From JAMQPK01 sp963782595 (lineage in GTDB: Bacteria; Acidobacteriota; Vicinamibacteria; Vicinamibacterales; JAMQPK01), in NCBI GenBank assembly GCA_963782595.1, contig CAWAKJ010000001.1:1-64000 (forward strand): a stretch of DNA of 64,000 bases, written 5' to 3'. Every line of letters begins with the position of its first letter. The stretch's first letter is position 1. The notes under the pieces are model-generated. The model saw only the letters and a list, made by a program, of their open reading frames with translations, ran no database searches and was not told the origin of the DNA. Shown piece after piece: positions 34,005 through 43,383 of this stretch. The translations under genes were made by a program, and so were the position numbers.

Positions 34005-35869
34005 GCGAGCGGCGGCATTACGAGCGACAGCCTGTGCGGCCGTCCATGGGCGGGTATGGGCTCGGACGGAATCGCGCCGCCATTACCCAGATTGCTTCCC
34101 CCATACATCTCGCCGTCGCTGTTCAGCAGTTCGAAATACTGCCCTGGCTCGGGGACACCGATGACGTAGCCGTGCCGTGGGACCGGCGTAAAGTTGACGG
34201 CCACGACCACGAAGTCCGACGGGTCGTGCGCACGCCGGATGAACGAGACGACGCTGCCTTCGAAGTCGGTGCAGTCGATCCACTCGAAACCGGTGTGATC
34301 GAAGTCCACCTGGTGCAGCGCCGGCTGCTCGGCGAGCATCCTGTTCAAGTCGCGCACCCAGTGCTGGACGCCGCGGTGCTCCGGATACTGCAGGAGATGC
34401 CAATCGAGGCTCTCGTCATGATTCCATTCGCGCCACTGTGCGAACTCGCAGCCCATGAACATGAGCTTCTTGCCCGGATGTCCGTACATGTAGCCGTAGA
34501 GCGCGCGCAGCGTCGCGCGCTTCTGCCAGATGTCGCCCGGCATCTTGTCGAGCATCGCACGCTTGCCGTGCACGACTTCGTCGTGCGAGAACGGCAGAAT
34601 GAAGTTCTCCGTGAACGCGTACAGCAGGGAAAAAGTCAGGTCGTTGTGCGCCCAGCGACGATAGACGGGATCCTTGCTCACGTACTGGAGCATGTCGTGC
34701 ATCCAGCCCATGTTCCACTTGTAGGTGAAGCCGAGGCCGCCGAGGTGCACGGGCCGCGTGACACCCGGCCAGGCCGTCGACTCTTCGGCGACCGTGATCG
34801 ATCCGGGATGCTGCGCATGCGTCTGCACGTTGAGCTGGCGCAGAAACTCCATCGCCTCGAGATTCTCGCGGCCGCCGTACTCGTTCGGCAGCCACTCCCC
34901 TTCGTTGCGCGAGTAGTCGAGATACAACATTGACGCAACCGCGTCGACGCGAAGCCCGTCGATGTGATACTCCTCCAGCCAGAAGAGCGCGCTGTTCAGG
35001 AGAAACGCCCGTACCTCGTGCCGGCCGTAGTTGAAGATGAGCGTCCCCCACTCGCGGTGCTCGCCCTGCCGGGGATCCTCGTGTTCGTAGAGCGCCGTGC
35101 CATCGAAGCGCGCCAGACCGTGCGCATCTTTCGGAAAATGCCCCGGCACCCAATCGAGAATCACGCCGATGCCGTTCACGTGGCATTCATCCACGAACGC
35201 CTTGAAATCCTCCGGAGGCCCGAAGCGACTCGTCGGCGCAAAGAACCCGGTGACCTGATATCCCCACGACCCCGCGAACGGGTGCTCCAGTACCGGAAGC
35301 AGCTCGATGTGGGTGTACCCCAGGTCCTTGACGTACGGAACGATCTGCGCGGCCATTTCCCGATAGGTAAGCGGTCCAGATCCGCGCTCTGGCACGCGCT
35401 TCCACGAGCCCAGGTGCACTTCGTAAACCGAGAGAGGCCGGTCGAGCCAGCCATTCCTCCCAGGCCGTTCCTTCATCCACTCGCTGTCGCGCCACGTATA
35501 GCGATCGAGATCCCAGACGATCGCCGCTCCGCTGGCGTCTGATTCGAAGAACACGCCATAGGGATCGGCCTTCTGGAGCCGGACGCCGCCGGCGCGCGAG
35601 CGAATCTCGTACTTGTAGCGCTCGCCGTCGCCAACATCGGGCACGAACGCTTCCCAGATGCCGCTGACGCCCAGACTCCGCATCTGATGCGACCCCGGGT
35701 TCCACCCGTTGAAGTCGCCGATGACGCTCACCTGTTCTGCGTTAGGCGCCCAGACGGCGAAATGTACGCCGGTTCTGCCGTCCACTTCGCGGCGATGCGC
35801 ACCCAGCTTCTCGTAAGCGCGGCGCAGGGTCCCTTCATTGAACAGATGGAGATCGTATTCGGTGAGCAC
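33980..35869 (-). CDS. glgB: 1,4-alpha-glucan (glycogen) branching enzyme
   Basis: GlgB cuts alpha-1,4 chains and makes alpha-1,6 branches in glycogen. From GTG 35869 the protein has 629 residues, a normal length. It has an N-terminal CBM48 domain (GVHFAVWAPNAEQVSVIGDF) and a GH13 barrel with the catalytic Asp in GLRVDAVASMLYLDYSR, the Glu in TVAEESTAWPG and the third acid in FSHDEVVHG. A C-terminal beta domain ends at LACLILKRQ. An upstream open extension runs antisense-like through the PhzF gene and is rejected. It starts two bases after the PhzF stop, so they share a transcript. No other glycogen gene is nearby. Confidence 0.95.
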   Translation of the reverse strand: MLTEYDLHLFNEGTLRRAYEKLGAHRREVDGRTGVHFAVWAPNAEQVSVIGDFNGWNPGSHQMRSLGVSGIWEAFVPDVGDGERYKYEIRSRAGGVRLQKADPYGVFFESDASGAAIVWDLDRYTWRDSEWMKERPGRNGWLDRPLSVYEVHLGSWKRVPERGSGPLTYREMAAQIVPYVKDLGYTHIELLPVLEHPFAGSWGYQVTGFFAPTSRFGPPEDFKAFVDECHVNGIGVILDWVPGHFPKDAHGLARFDGTALYEHEDPRQGEHREWGTLIFNYGRHEVRAFLLNSALFWLEEYHIDGLRVDAVASMLYLDYSRNEGEWLPNEYGGRENLEAMEFLRQLNVQTHAQHPGSITVAEESTAWPGVTRPVHLGGLGFTYKWNMGWMHDMLQYVSKDPVYRRWAHNDLTFSLLYAFTENFILPFSHDEVVHGKRAMLDKMPGDIWQKRATLRALYGYMYGHPGKKLMFMGCEFAQWREWNHDESLDWHLLQYPEHRGVQHWVRDLNRMLAEQPALHQVDFDHTGFEWIDCTDFEGSVVSFIRRAHDPSDFVVVAVNFTPVPRHGYVIGVPEPGQYFELLNSDGEMYGGSNLGNGGAIPSEPIPAHGRPHRLSLVMPPLACLILKRQ

Positions 35870-35871
35870 GC

Positions 35872-36771
35872 CTAGTCCTCCACTTCCATGGTGCCCTCGG
35901 CCACGAACACCGAGGTACCCCCCACGCGTACACGTGAGATACCGCCATTGGCAGACTCGATGGAGATATGAATCCGGCTCGGCCGGCCGATCTTGACGCC
36001 CTGCAGGTTGACCATCGCGCGCGCCCGCTCCGGCGTCACGAGCGAGTGCCGCACCAGATACGAGCCGAGCGGTCCGCTCGCACTGCCGGTTGCCGGATCT
36101 TCGACGATTCCGAATTGCGGCGCAAACATTCTGGAGTATGTCACCGCGGAATCGTCGGCACCGTTGCGTTCCATCGTAAAGACGTACGCCTCGAAGTTCA
36201 GCAGGCGCGCATCGGGCAAGGCGCGATCGACGGCGGCTCTTGTCGCGAGCGGCACGAACACGAACGGCACGCCGCAGGATACTTCCTGGATCGGCAGCCT
36301 GGTGGCGCGAATGTCTTCGTCCGTCAACCCCAGCGCGTCGGCGACGCGTCCGAGATCGTCGAACGTCCGGCCGAACTCGGGCGCACGCTGCGTCATCCAG
36401 GCGAAGTCGAGCCGGGCGTCGCTCCATTCCAGGGAAACCGGCGTCGGGCCGATGTTCAACCCGAATGTCCACTCGGTCCGCCCGGGAGCGATGGCACCCG
36501 CACGCGAAAGTGCGAACGTGCTGCCGACGACGGGGTGACCCGCCATGGGCAGCTCGCTGCCGGGCGTGAAGATGCGCATGCGGATATCAGTATCTGCGCG
36601 CTCGGGCGCTGTCACGAAGGTCGTCTCCGCGAAGCCGATCTCTCGTGCGATCTGCTGCATGGTTTCGGCCGCCAGGCCAGTGGCCTCCGGAAACACGGCG
36701 AGCTGATTGCCAGAAAACCGCCGATCCGTAAACACGTCGTAGTGCAGATACGGGTAACGGGAAATGGCCAT
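35872..36771 (-). CDS. PhzF family isomerase-like protein
   Basis: This 299-residue protein has the two-lobed PhzF fold: YDVFTDRRFSGNQLAVFPEA at the start, the catalytic Glu in IGFAETTFV, and a second lobe with RMFAPQFGIVEDPATGSASGPLG. PhzF in phenazine producers isomerises trans-2,3-dihydro-3-hydroxyanthranilate, but most members outside phenazine clusters have unknown substrates. No other phenazine gene is nearby. It is the first gene in an operon with glgB. Confidence 0.9.
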   Translation of the reverse strand: MAISRYPYLHYDVFTDRRFSGNQLAVFPEATGLAAETMQQIAREIGFAETTFVTAPERADTDIRMRIFTPGSELPMAGHPVVGSTFALSRAGAIAPGRTEWTFGLNIGPTPVSLEWSDARLDFAWMTQRAPEFGRTFDDLGRVADALGLTDEDIRATRLPIQEVSCGVPFVFVPLATRAAVDRALPDARLLNFEAYVFTMERNGADDSAVTYSRMFAPQFGIVEDPATGSASGPLGSYLVRHSLVTPERARAMVNLQGVKIGRPSRIHISIESANGGISRVRVGGTSVFVAEGTMEVED

Positions 36772-36869
36772 GCTAGGATGAGCATTCTATCCGGTTAGTG
36801 GTTGGTGGTTAGTGTTTGGTGGCCGCTGTGGGTGGTTGCAATATCAAGCAAATGTGAGAAGGAGCCGCA

Positions 36870-37688
36870 ATGCAGAGATGGATACTTGGCGCCATGTGCG
36901 CGCTCACGTTGACGGTGGCGGGATGCGGAGCACCGCAGGAGCCCGCGCGCCCGGCCGAGTCGCCCGCCGCGACACCCACGCCGGCGACACCGCCCCCGGC
37001 AACACCGGCAACACCACCCGCGGCAACGCCCACGCCGGAAACCCCGGCAGCGACGACGCCCGCTCCGTCAACCGAGAAACCTGCCGCGCCGGCGGATGCT
37101 CCGGCCGCGACTGCGAAACCCGCCACGCCGGCGGTTGAAGAAGCACCGATGCCGTCGGCGTCAAAGCACGGGCCCGGTGTATATGCGCACATCACCACGA
37201 ATCACGGCACGATGGTGGCCAGGTTGTTCGAGAAAGAAGTACCGCGCACCGTGGAGAATTTCATCGGCCTCGCCGAGGGCAAGAAACAGTGGCGCAATCC
37301 GAGAACGAATTCGATGGTGCGCCGGCCGTACTACAACAATCTGACCTTCCATCGCATCATCTCGGGCTTCATGATTCAGGGCGGCGATCCCGAGGGCACC
37401 GGCATGGGCGGCCCCGGATATACATTCGCCGACGAGTTCCATCCATCACTGCGTCACAGCAAGGCCGGCATGCTTTCGATGGCCAACGCCGGACCGAACA
37501 CTAACGGCGGGCAGTTCTTCATCACCTTGGGCCCCACGCCGCATCTCAATGACCGGCACAGCGTGTTCGGCGAACTTGTCGAGGGCATGGATACGTTGCG
37601 GGCAATCGGCAAGGTGCCGACGGGGCCTGGCGACAAGCCGGTAAAGCCCGTCGTCATTAAAACAATCAGGATCGAAAGGGTTTCCTGA
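36870..37688 (+). CDS. Lipoprotein cyclophilin-type peptidyl-prolyl isomerase
   Basis: This 272-residue protein has a lipoprotein signal (MRALTLTVAGC-type lipobox near residue 18). A Pro/Ala/Thr-rich linker of about 75 residues (many ATPTPATPP units) follows, then a cyclophilin domain from about residue 100. Domain signatures are FHRIISGFMIQGGDPEGTG, GPNTNGGQFFITLGPTPHL and HSVFGELVEGMD. It would help fold envelope proteins at the outer or inner membrane. GAGAAGGAG precedes ATG 36870. The GC-rich linker explains the long false open frames on the other strand. Confidence 0.92.
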   Translation: MQRWILGAMCALTLTVAGCGAPQEPARPAESPAATPTPATPPPATPATPPAATPTPETPAATTPAPSTEKPAAPADAPAATAKPATPAVEEAPMPSASKHGPGVYAHITTNHGTMVARLFEKEVPRTVENFIGLAEGKKQWRNPRTNSMVRRPYYNNLTFHRIISGFMIQGGDPEGTGMGGPGYTFADEFHPSLRHSKAGMLSMANAGPNTNGGQFFITLGPTPHLNDRHSVFGELVEGMDTLRAIGKVPTGPGDKPVKPVVIKTIRIERVS

Positions 37689-37694
37689 ACCTCT

Positions 37695-37712
37695 ATTGGC
37701 AGATCTGCCAAT
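37695..37712. repeat. 18-bp perfect palindrome at the ndh start codon
   Basis: ATTGGCAGATCTGCCAAT is a perfect palindrome that includes the first two bases of ATG 37711. The half GGCAGAT also occurs in the intergenic repeats at 25770 and, as CGCAGATT, at 38973. It may be an operator, or more likely one end of a dispersed repeat. Confidence 0.5.
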
Positions 37713-38967
37713 GGAGAGTTCAGTTATTGTCGTCGGCGCCGGCTTCGGAGGGCTCAACGCAGCGAAGACGCTCGCGAACAAGAAGGACATCCGGGTCACC
37801 CTGATCGATCGGCGCAACCATCACCTGTTCCAGCCGTTGCTCTATCAAGTCGCAACGGCTGGACTCAGTCCATCAGACATCGCGGTTCCCATCCGCGTGC
37901 AGTTCAGAAACGCCCCGAACGTGGACGTGCGTCTCGGCGACGTGGGCAGCCTCAACCTCGAACGGAAGACGATCGTCGATGACGGCACTGAAATCCCGTT
38001 CGATTATTTGATTCTGGCGTGCGGCGCCCGGCACAGCTATTTCGGCCATCCCGAATGGGAGGACTTTGCCCCTGGCCTGAAGACGCTCGAGCAGGCCACC
38101 GAGATACGGCGGCGCATGCTGGTCGCGTTCGAGCTCGCCGAAAACGAGGTCGATCCGGACAGACAGCGCGCCTATCTCACGTTCGTGGTCGTGGGCGGCG
38201 GCCCGACGGGCGTCGAGCTGGCGGGCGCCATCGCCGACATCAGCCGCACAGCGATGCGCGGCGACTTTCGCCGGATCGAACCCGCGAAATCGCACATCGT
38301 GCTGCTCGAAGCCGCGCCGCGCGTCCTCACCACGTTTTCAGAACACCTCTCAGAGCGCGCCCGCCGCGATCTCGTCGAGCTCGGCGTGGACGTCCGCACG
38401 AATGCAAAGGTGGACGCCATCGATGCCGAAGGGGTGACGATAGGAGCGGAGCGTCTCGCTGCGCGAACCGTGTTCTGGGCCGCAGGCGTGCAGGCCGAAC
38501 GGATGAAGATCGTCCCACCGCTGGAAACCGACCGCGCCTCGCGAGTCAAAGTGAACACCGACTTTTCGGTGCCCGGCCACCCAAACGTGTTCGTGGTCGG
38601 CGACATGGCTTCGCTCGAGATCGCGCCGGGCCAGCTGCTGCCGGGCGTCGCGCAGGCCGCGATTCAGTCGGGCCGGCACGCGGCCGCGATGATCTTGCGC
38701 GATCGCGTCGGCGATCCGCGCCGTCCGTTCGTCTACGACGACAAGGGCTCGATGGCCACGATCGGCAAGAGCCGCGCGGTGGCGCAAATCGGCCGCATTT
38801 CGCTGACCGGCAGAATCGCGTGGCTGGTCTGGCTGATCGTGCACGTGTACTCGCTCATCGGATTCCGGAACCGTCTCGCCGTGCTGTTCAACTGGGCGTG
38901 GAACTACCTCTTCTCGCGCAGAGAAGCCAGGCTGATCATCGAAAAGGAATGGAGGCTGCGGGACTAG
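37711..38967 (+). CDS. NADH dehydrogenase type II (NDH-2)
   Basis: This 418-residue FAD enzyme passes electrons from NADH to quinone without pumping protons. It has two Rossmann motifs: VVGAGFGGLNAAKTL at the start for FAD and VVVGGGPTGVELAGAIAD near residue 155 for NADH. The region VFVVGDMASLEIAPGQLLPGVAQAA, with Gly/Asp and the quinone-site glutamine pattern, is also typical. A C-terminal hydrophobic helix (WLVWLIVHVYSLIGFRNRL) anchors it to the inner membrane. ATG 37711 gives the expected start; a TTG at 37696 lies in the palindrome. Confidence 0.9.
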   Translation: MESSVIVVGAGFGGLNAAKTLANKKDIRVTLIDRRNHHLFQPLLYQVATAGLSPSDIAVPIRVQFRNAPNVDVRLGDVGSLNLERKTIVDDGTEIPFDYLILACGARHSYFGHPEWEDFAPGLKTLEQATEIRRRMLVAFELAENEVDPDRQRAYLTFVVVGGGPTGVELAGAIADISRTAMRGDFRRIEPAKSHIVLLEAAPRVLTTFSEHLSERARRDLVELGVDVRTNAKVDAIDAEGVTIGAERLAARTVFWAAGVQAERMKIVPPLETDRASRVKVNTDFSVPGHPNVFVVGDMASLEIAPGQLLPGVAQAAIQSGRHAAAMILRDRVGDPRRPFVYDDKGSMATIGKSRAVAQIGRISLTGRIAWLVWLIVHVYSLIGFRNRLAVLFNWAWNYLFSRREARLIIEKEWRLRD

Positions 38968-38998
38968 GAATTCGCAGATTCGCAGATTGCAGATTACA

Positions 38999-39454
38999 TC
39001 AGCGGGCGTCGTCTGTGGGCACGACGCTGATGCCGCCGTGGCGTTCCAGAATCGCATACTTGAATTGATCAAGCCGCTCGAGGCCGTGCTTGTCCCGTCC
39101 CTCAGCCAGAATCTCCGAAAGCGTGATGCCTTCGCGCCTTGCCCGATCTTCCAGGAGCTTTCCGTTCTCGAGCACGACCACCGGAAGACTGGCCACGACG
39201 CGGCCGAAGGTCGGAAAGCGGCCCTCCAGCCATGAAAGCACCGTATCGAGCGTGATGAGCGTGCCGATCACCACGCACGCATTCACGACGGAGAAATCGT
39301 CGCTGAGCAGCGCCTGCTGCGTCGCCTCTCCGATAATCAGCAGGAGGATGAAGTCGAAGGTGCTGATCTGGCTGAGCGATCGCTTGCCGCTGATGCGGAA
39401 GACAACCAGCACAAACAGGTACACGGCCAGGGATCGCAGCACGGTATCCATCAT
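38999..39454 (-). CDS. DUF421 family membrane protein
   Basis: This 151-residue protein has two to three N-terminal transmembrane segments (TVLRSLAVYLFVLVVFRISG, FDFILLLIIGEATQQALL) and a cytoplasmic DUF421/YetF-like domain (VASLPVVVLENGKLLEDRAR, LERLDQFKYAILERHGGISVVP). Family function is unknown. It is the last of three minus-strand genes with an MgtC-like protein and a membrane-anchored protein, and probably belongs to the same operon. Confidence 0.88.
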   Translation of the reverse strand: MMDTVLRSLAVYLFVLVVFRISGKRSLSQISTFDFILLLIIGEATQQALLSDDFSVVNACVVIGTLITLDTVLSWLEGRFPTFGRVVASLPVVVLENGKLLEDRARREGITLSEILAEGRDKHGLERLDQFKYAILERHGGISVVPTDDAR

Positions 39455-39465
39455 TCACCTCCCGT

Positions 39466-39960
39466 TTAGAAGAACGCCAACTGCCCTATCCGGACGGACG
39501 GACCGCCGACGAGCCCCAGGGTCGCGTCGATCCAGCCGTAGGCCTGATGTTCGACGTCGAGCGTGATCGTCATCTCAGTTGATTCACTGTGGATCGTGTA
39601 AGTGTGCCGGCCCGGCTCGACCGACACGGATTGGGGTTCGGGAACGATACGCACCAGCCGCGTGTGCTCGAAGTACGGAGCGGCGACCCAGAACCTGACG
39701 TCGCCTGGCGCGCTGCGAAGGTGTAGCCTGATCGTGGCAGCCGCGCCGCGCCGCACGAAACGTTCGAACTCGACAAACACCGGTTCTTCGGGTCGGCCGG
39801 CCTCGCCTCTGCTCAACGGTCCCCCCATGCCGGTCAGCCCCAGCGCGGCACCGAGCACGAACAGGAACAGCAAACCCATCCCGATGCGCTGAGCGAACCA
39901 TTCTTTTCTCTGGAACTTCAGGTCTTCATCAATCTCGAAGCCGTGAGGCGTCCGGCTCAC
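39466..39960 (-). CDS. Membrane-anchored hypothetical protein
   Basis: From GTG 39960 this protein has 164 residues. A short cytoplasmic start (EIDEDLKFQRKEWFAQRIG) leads to one transmembrane helix (MGLLFLFVLGAALGLTGMGG). The outer part is beta-rich, with FVRRGAAATIRLHLRSAPGD and TYTIHSESTEMTITLDVEH. Its start overlaps the MgtC gene stop as GTGA, and the DUF421 gene follows by 11 bases. I recognise no family. The position between MgtC and DUF421 suggests a shared envelope role. Confidence 0.65.
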   Translation of the reverse strand: MSRTPHGFEIDEDLKFQRKEWFAQRIGMGLLFLFVLGAALGLTGMGGPLSRGEAGRPEEPVFVEFERFVRRGAAATIRLHLRSAPGDVRFWVAAPYFEHTRLVRIVPEPQSVSVEPGRHTYTIHSESTEMTITLDVEHQAYGWIDATLGLVGGPSVRIGQLAFF

Positions 39961-40385
39961 GTCAGCCTCGACTTCAGCCACCGGTCGATCGGGCCGAGAA
40001 CGAGCACGAGGACGCCAAGACCGCTGGCGACAACGACGAGCGGCCACAGGGCGAGCCCGCACGCGATGCCGACGGCAGCAGCCAGCCAGATTGACGCCGC
40101 GGTCGTCAGGCCGCGAACCGATTCCTCGGTGCGCCCGCGAATGATCGTGCCGGCGCCCAGAAATCCCACGCCGGTCACGATGCCCTGAATGGCTCGTGAT
40201 GGGGCATCCGAGGACGCAGCGCCGACAGCTGTCATCACGAAGACGGCAGAGCCGAGCGCGACGAGCGCCATTGTGCGCAATCCGGCGGGCTTGTTGCGAA
40301 CCTCGCGATCGAACCCGATGAGCGCGCCGGCGAGGACCGCGGCACCCAGGCGGAACAGCACGTCGCTATAACCAAGCGAACTCAT
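39957..40385 (-). CDS. MgtC/SapB family membrane protein
   Basis: This 142-residue protein matches the MgtC N-terminal membrane domain: LAGALIGFDREVRNKPAGLR near residues 20-40, and GIVTGVGFLGAGTIIRG near 70-85. Four or five transmembrane helices are visible. MgtC proteins influence magnesium homeostasis and ATP synthase activity in pathogens; in free-living bacteria their role is less clear. ATG 40385 is the start, with a TTG one codon earlier. It is the first of three genes in the operon. Confidence 0.9.
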   Translation of the reverse strand: MSSLGYSDVLFRLGAAVLAGALIGFDREVRNKPAGLRTMALVALGSAVFVMTAVGAASSDAPSRAIQGIVTGVGFLGAGTIIRGRTEESVRGLTTAASIWLAAAVGIACGLALWPLVVVASGLGVLVLVLGPIDRWLKSRLT

Positions 40386-40431
40386 CAATTCGATCCTATG
40401 GCAAAGCGCGGGCTCGCGTCCGCCGGAGCGG

Positions 40432-41544
40432 CTAGCGAAACAACAGAGGAGCGACTTCGTGCAGGTATCGCCGCCAGACCATCCAGGTATGAGCGCCGCT
40501 GGTCTCGTGAAAGACGTGCTTGACGCTGTTCGCGGTCAGAAAGTCGGAAAAGCCTTTCGATGCGCCGAACAACCCGTCCTCTTTTCCGCAGCCAATCCAG
40601 AGCAGCTTCAGCTTTCGGTTGGCGTCATCTGCGTTTGCGATGAGCTTCGCGTAGGTGCGCGGATGGTTCGCGGCATTTCCAATGGCCGCGCTGAACCCAC
40701 CGACGTAGCTGAAGAGATCGATGTTGTTGAGACCGATATTCAGGGCCTGACCTCCGCCCATCGAGAGGCCGACAATCGCGCGGCGCTCACGATCGGTGAA
40801 CACGCGGTAGCTCGACTGGATGAACGGAATCACGTCTTCGACGAGATCTTTGCTGAACCTGGCCGTGTTCTCCGCCTGAGGCTGGCCGGGCGCAACCCCA
40901 TAGCCGAAGGGCATAACCACGATGAACGGCGTGATTTTCCCGGAGGCAATCAGGTTATCGAGGATGAGGTTGGCACGCCCAAGCCTGTACCAGGCATTCT
41001 CGTCGGCGTTGGCTCCATGAAACAGGTACAGGACGGGGTAGCGCGCTGACGCGCCGTTCTTCTCATAGCCAGGCGGTGTGTACACAGTGAGGCGGCGCAC
41101 GCTGTCGAGCGACTTCGAGTGATACCAGTGAGTGCGGATATCGCCGTGCGGCACCAGCTGCGGGTCGTAGAACGCCGATGACGGCCCCCGGATCTCGAGG
41201 ACGCTGGTAATCGTGCTGGCTGTCGATCCGGTCTTCAATTGAGGATTGGCGGGATCGATGGTCCTGACACCGTCGATCGTGAAGTTGTAGTGATAAATTT
41301 CCGGCTCGATCGGCCCCACGGTGACGCTCCAGACACCATCCTCGCGCTTGACGAACGTCCTGCTTCCTTCAAGGAACTCGCCCGTCAGGAGCACTTCTTC
41401 GGCCTTCGGCGCATTCAGGCGGAACGTGACGCGCCCGTCCTGCAGCACCTCGGGCGAGATGATGTTGATACGCGACGGTTCCTGCGCGAGCGCAGGCGAG
41501 ACAGTCAATCCGACGAGAACGAGGGCAAGATTCAGTCTGTTCAT
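40432..41544 (-). CDS. Secreted esterase with E-set (CBM48-like) domain
   Basis: This 370-residue protein starts at ATG 41544 with a signal peptide ending ALAQ. An N-terminal E-set domain (EVLQDGRVTFRLNAPKAEEV) is followed by an alpha/beta hydrolase of the enterochelin-esterase/XynZ feruloyl-esterase type. The nucleophile Ser is in IVGLSMGGGQALN, the catalytic His is in SGAHTWMVWRRYL near the end, and a likely Asp is in GKEDGLF. It may release ferulic or other acyl groups from plant polymers or act on siderophores. A DoxX gene lies five bases upstream. Confidence 0.88.
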   Translation of the reverse strand: MNRLNLALVLVGLTVSPALAQEPSRINIISPEVLQDGRVTFRLNAPKAEEVLLTGEFLEGSRTFVKREDGVWSVTVGPIEPEIYHYNFTIDGVRTIDPANPQLKTGSTASTITSVLEIRGPSSAFYDPQLVPHGDIRTHWYHSKSLDSVRRLTVYTPPGYEKNGASARYPVLYLFHGANADENAWYRLGRANLILDNLIASGKITPFIVVMPFGYGVAPGQPQAENTARFSKDLVEDVIPFIQSSYRVFTDRERRAIVGLSMGGGQALNIGLNNIDLFSYVGGFSAAIGNAANHPRTYAKLIANADDANRKLKLLWIGCGKEDGLFGASKGFSDFLTANSVKHVFHETSGAHTWMVWRRYLHEVAPLLFR

Positions 41545-41549
41545 AGGTT

Positions 41550-41957
41550 TCAAAATGATGCGCCCGTTCGACGCATGCTGTCCACACTCCACGTGCCGCT
41601 GCCGCGTGCTGAGATATACAGAAAGGCGAAACAAAAGAGGACCGCGAGCTCCCCCTGATTTTCGATGGGCCAGAATGCCGTGGGCAGATGCGCCTTGAAA
41701 TAGGCGACCGCCATCTCGCCGCTTGCGACAAACGCGGCGATCTTCCCCAACAAGCCGACGATGATGAGAACCCCGCACACGAGCTCGACGAGACCCGCGA
41801 CGCCGGCCTCGCTCATCAGGCTCGGCAGCTCCCCTTCGAAGAGCGCGAGGCCGCCGAACATGCCGAAGATTTTCTGGAGACCGTGCGACATGAACAGAAA
41901 GCCGAACACGATGCGGAAGAGGGCATAAATCCGCGGAGCGTAGCGTTCGGGAATCAT
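41550..41957 (-). CDS. DoxX family membrane protein
   Basis: This 135-residue four-helix membrane protein has RIVFGFLFMSHGLQKIFGMF and VELVCGVLIIVGLLGKIAAF, typical of DoxX/YphA proteins. The family includes subunits of quinone-linked enzymes and proteins of unknown function. ATG 41957 overlaps the MATE stop as ATGA. It closes the operon with the MATE transporter and precedes the esterase gene. Confidence 0.9.
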   Translation of the reverse strand: MIPERYAPRIYALFRIVFGFLFMSHGLQKIFGMFGGLALFEGELPSLMSEAGVAGLVELVCGVLIIVGLLGKIAAFVASGEMAVAYFKAHLPTAFWPIENQGELAVLFCFAFLYISARGSGTWSVDSMRRTGASF

Positions 41958-43363
41958 GTTTCCTCCCCGAGATCGACGGCAATGTGCCGCCACATTCCCT
42001 GATTGAATCGCAGCACGCTGAGCGCGCACCGCGTCGCATGCCCGACGAGGATCGCGATCCAGATGTCCATCGGATCGAGGGTGCTTGTCTGCTGGATGAC
42101 GAAGCAGATGCCGAGCGGCACGAAGAGTTGCGAAACGATCGAGATATACAGAGGACTTTTCGTGTCACCGGTTCCCTGGAGGCCTCCAGTGTAGGTCAGC
42201 GCGACGGCGATCAGCAGGCCAGAGAAGCTCAGCACTCGCAGGAGTTCCACGCCGATGTCCACGACGGCCGGATCGCTCATGCCGAAGATGGCGAGCAGTT
42301 GCCGCGGAACGAAGAAGAAGAAGAAACCGACGACGGCGGCAGCGGCGAAGCCAAATCTCGCGGCCACATGCACGGCCGCGTCGGCGCGGTCGGGATGTCC
42401 GGCACCGAGATTCTGTCCCGCGACAGCCGCAGCCGCGCCCATCAGCCCGACGGAGGTCCAGGTAATCAGCGAGAACAGTTGCGTGTACGACACCGCGAAC
42501 GCCGCCTGCGCCGCGGCGCTCTGCGGGAGCGAGCCGATGAACGCCAGCATGAACACGCCGCCCACGTTCATGGCGATGCCCTGAATCCCCGTCGGCAACC
42601 CGAATCGGAACAGCGACTTGATGATGCGCCAGTCCGGCCCGTACCCCTGACCGCGCGGAAACGACACCACCCAGGCACCGCTCCACAGCTTCCACAGGGA
42701 GTAGGCCGCGACCAGACCCGACGCCGTCGCAGTGCCCATCGCGGCGCCCGCCGTGCCAAACGACGGAATCGGTCCGAGGCCGCGGATGAGAATCACGTTC
42801 AGCACGAAGTTCAACACCGTCATGGCGATGCCGAGCCTCATCGGTGTGCGCGCGTCGCCAGCCGAGCGGAGCGCCGCACTCAACATGAAGAACATGAGCA
42901 TGCCGCCGATGAACATGAACATGATTCGCATGAAGGGCAGCGCCTCTGCCTTCACCGCAGGCGCGGCATTCACGAGGTCGAGCAGCCAGGGAGACGCGAA
43001 GTAGCCAAGCGGCGCCATGACGCCCACCGAAAGAAATGTGGCCGTGAGGAAGGCCTGATAGACCGTGCGGTCGACTTTTGCGCTGTCACCCTGGCCGGCA
43101 AACCGCGCGACGAGCACGCTCATGCCGGCGAACAGTGACGAGATGAACACAATGACGACGAGGATGATCTGCCAGCTCACGCCGATCGCGGCGTTGCCGG
43201 TAAAGCCGACGAGATGACCGACCAATGCGTGGTCGACGATGCCCTGCAGCCCTCCAATAATATTGGTGAGCATCGTCGGCCACGCGATCTTCCAGACAGC
43301 CGGACGAAGCGGTCCTTCAACGATCGATCGGTCGTACCTGGGTCTCTCGAGGACGGTGGCCAC
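41954..43363 (-). CDS. MATE family efflux transporter
   Basis: This 469-residue protein has twelve transmembrane segments in two bundles, with WPTMLTNIIGGLQGIVDHALVG near residue 30 and GFAAAAVVGFFFFF in the second half, as in MATE exporters. It probably uses a sodium or proton gradient to export drugs or metabolites. It is the first gene of the operon with DoxX. Start ATG 43363 lies about 20 bases from the end of the surface-protein gene upstream. Confidence 0.9.
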   Translation of the reverse strand: MATVLERPRYDRSIVEGPLRPAVWKIAWPTMLTNIIGGLQGIVDHALVGHLVGFTGNAAIGVSWQIILVVIVFISSLFAGMSVLVARFAGQGDSAKVDRTVYQAFLTATFLSVGVMAPLGYFASPWLLDLVNAAPAVKAEALPFMRIMFMFIGGMLMFFMLSAALRSAGDARTPMRLGIAMTVLNFVLNVILIRGLGPIPSFGTAGAAMGTATASGLVAAYSLWKLWSGAWVVSFPRGQGYGPDWRIIKSLFRFGLPTGIQGIAMNVGGVFMLAFIGSLPQSAAAQAAFAVSYTQLFSLITWTSVGLMGAAAAVAGQNLGAGHPDRADAAVHVAARFGFAAAAVVGFFFFFVPRQLLAIFGMSDPAVVDIGVELLRVLSFSGLLIAVALTYTGGLQGTGDTKSPLYISIVSQLFVPLGICFVIQQTSTLDPMDIWIAILVGHATRCALSVLRFNQGMWRHIAVDLGEET

Positions 43364-43383
43364 CGCCCATAAGCATACCTACG

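Noticed and set aside
35870..36472. N-terminal extension of glgB to 830 codons
   Set aside because: The extra 200 codons lie in another frame of the PhzF gene and are Arg-rich without similarity; GTG 35869 gives the normal length.
41984..43138. A 384-codon plus-strand open frame opposite the MATE gene
   Set aside because: Antisense to a well-supported transporter, His/Arg/Glu-rich, no similarity.
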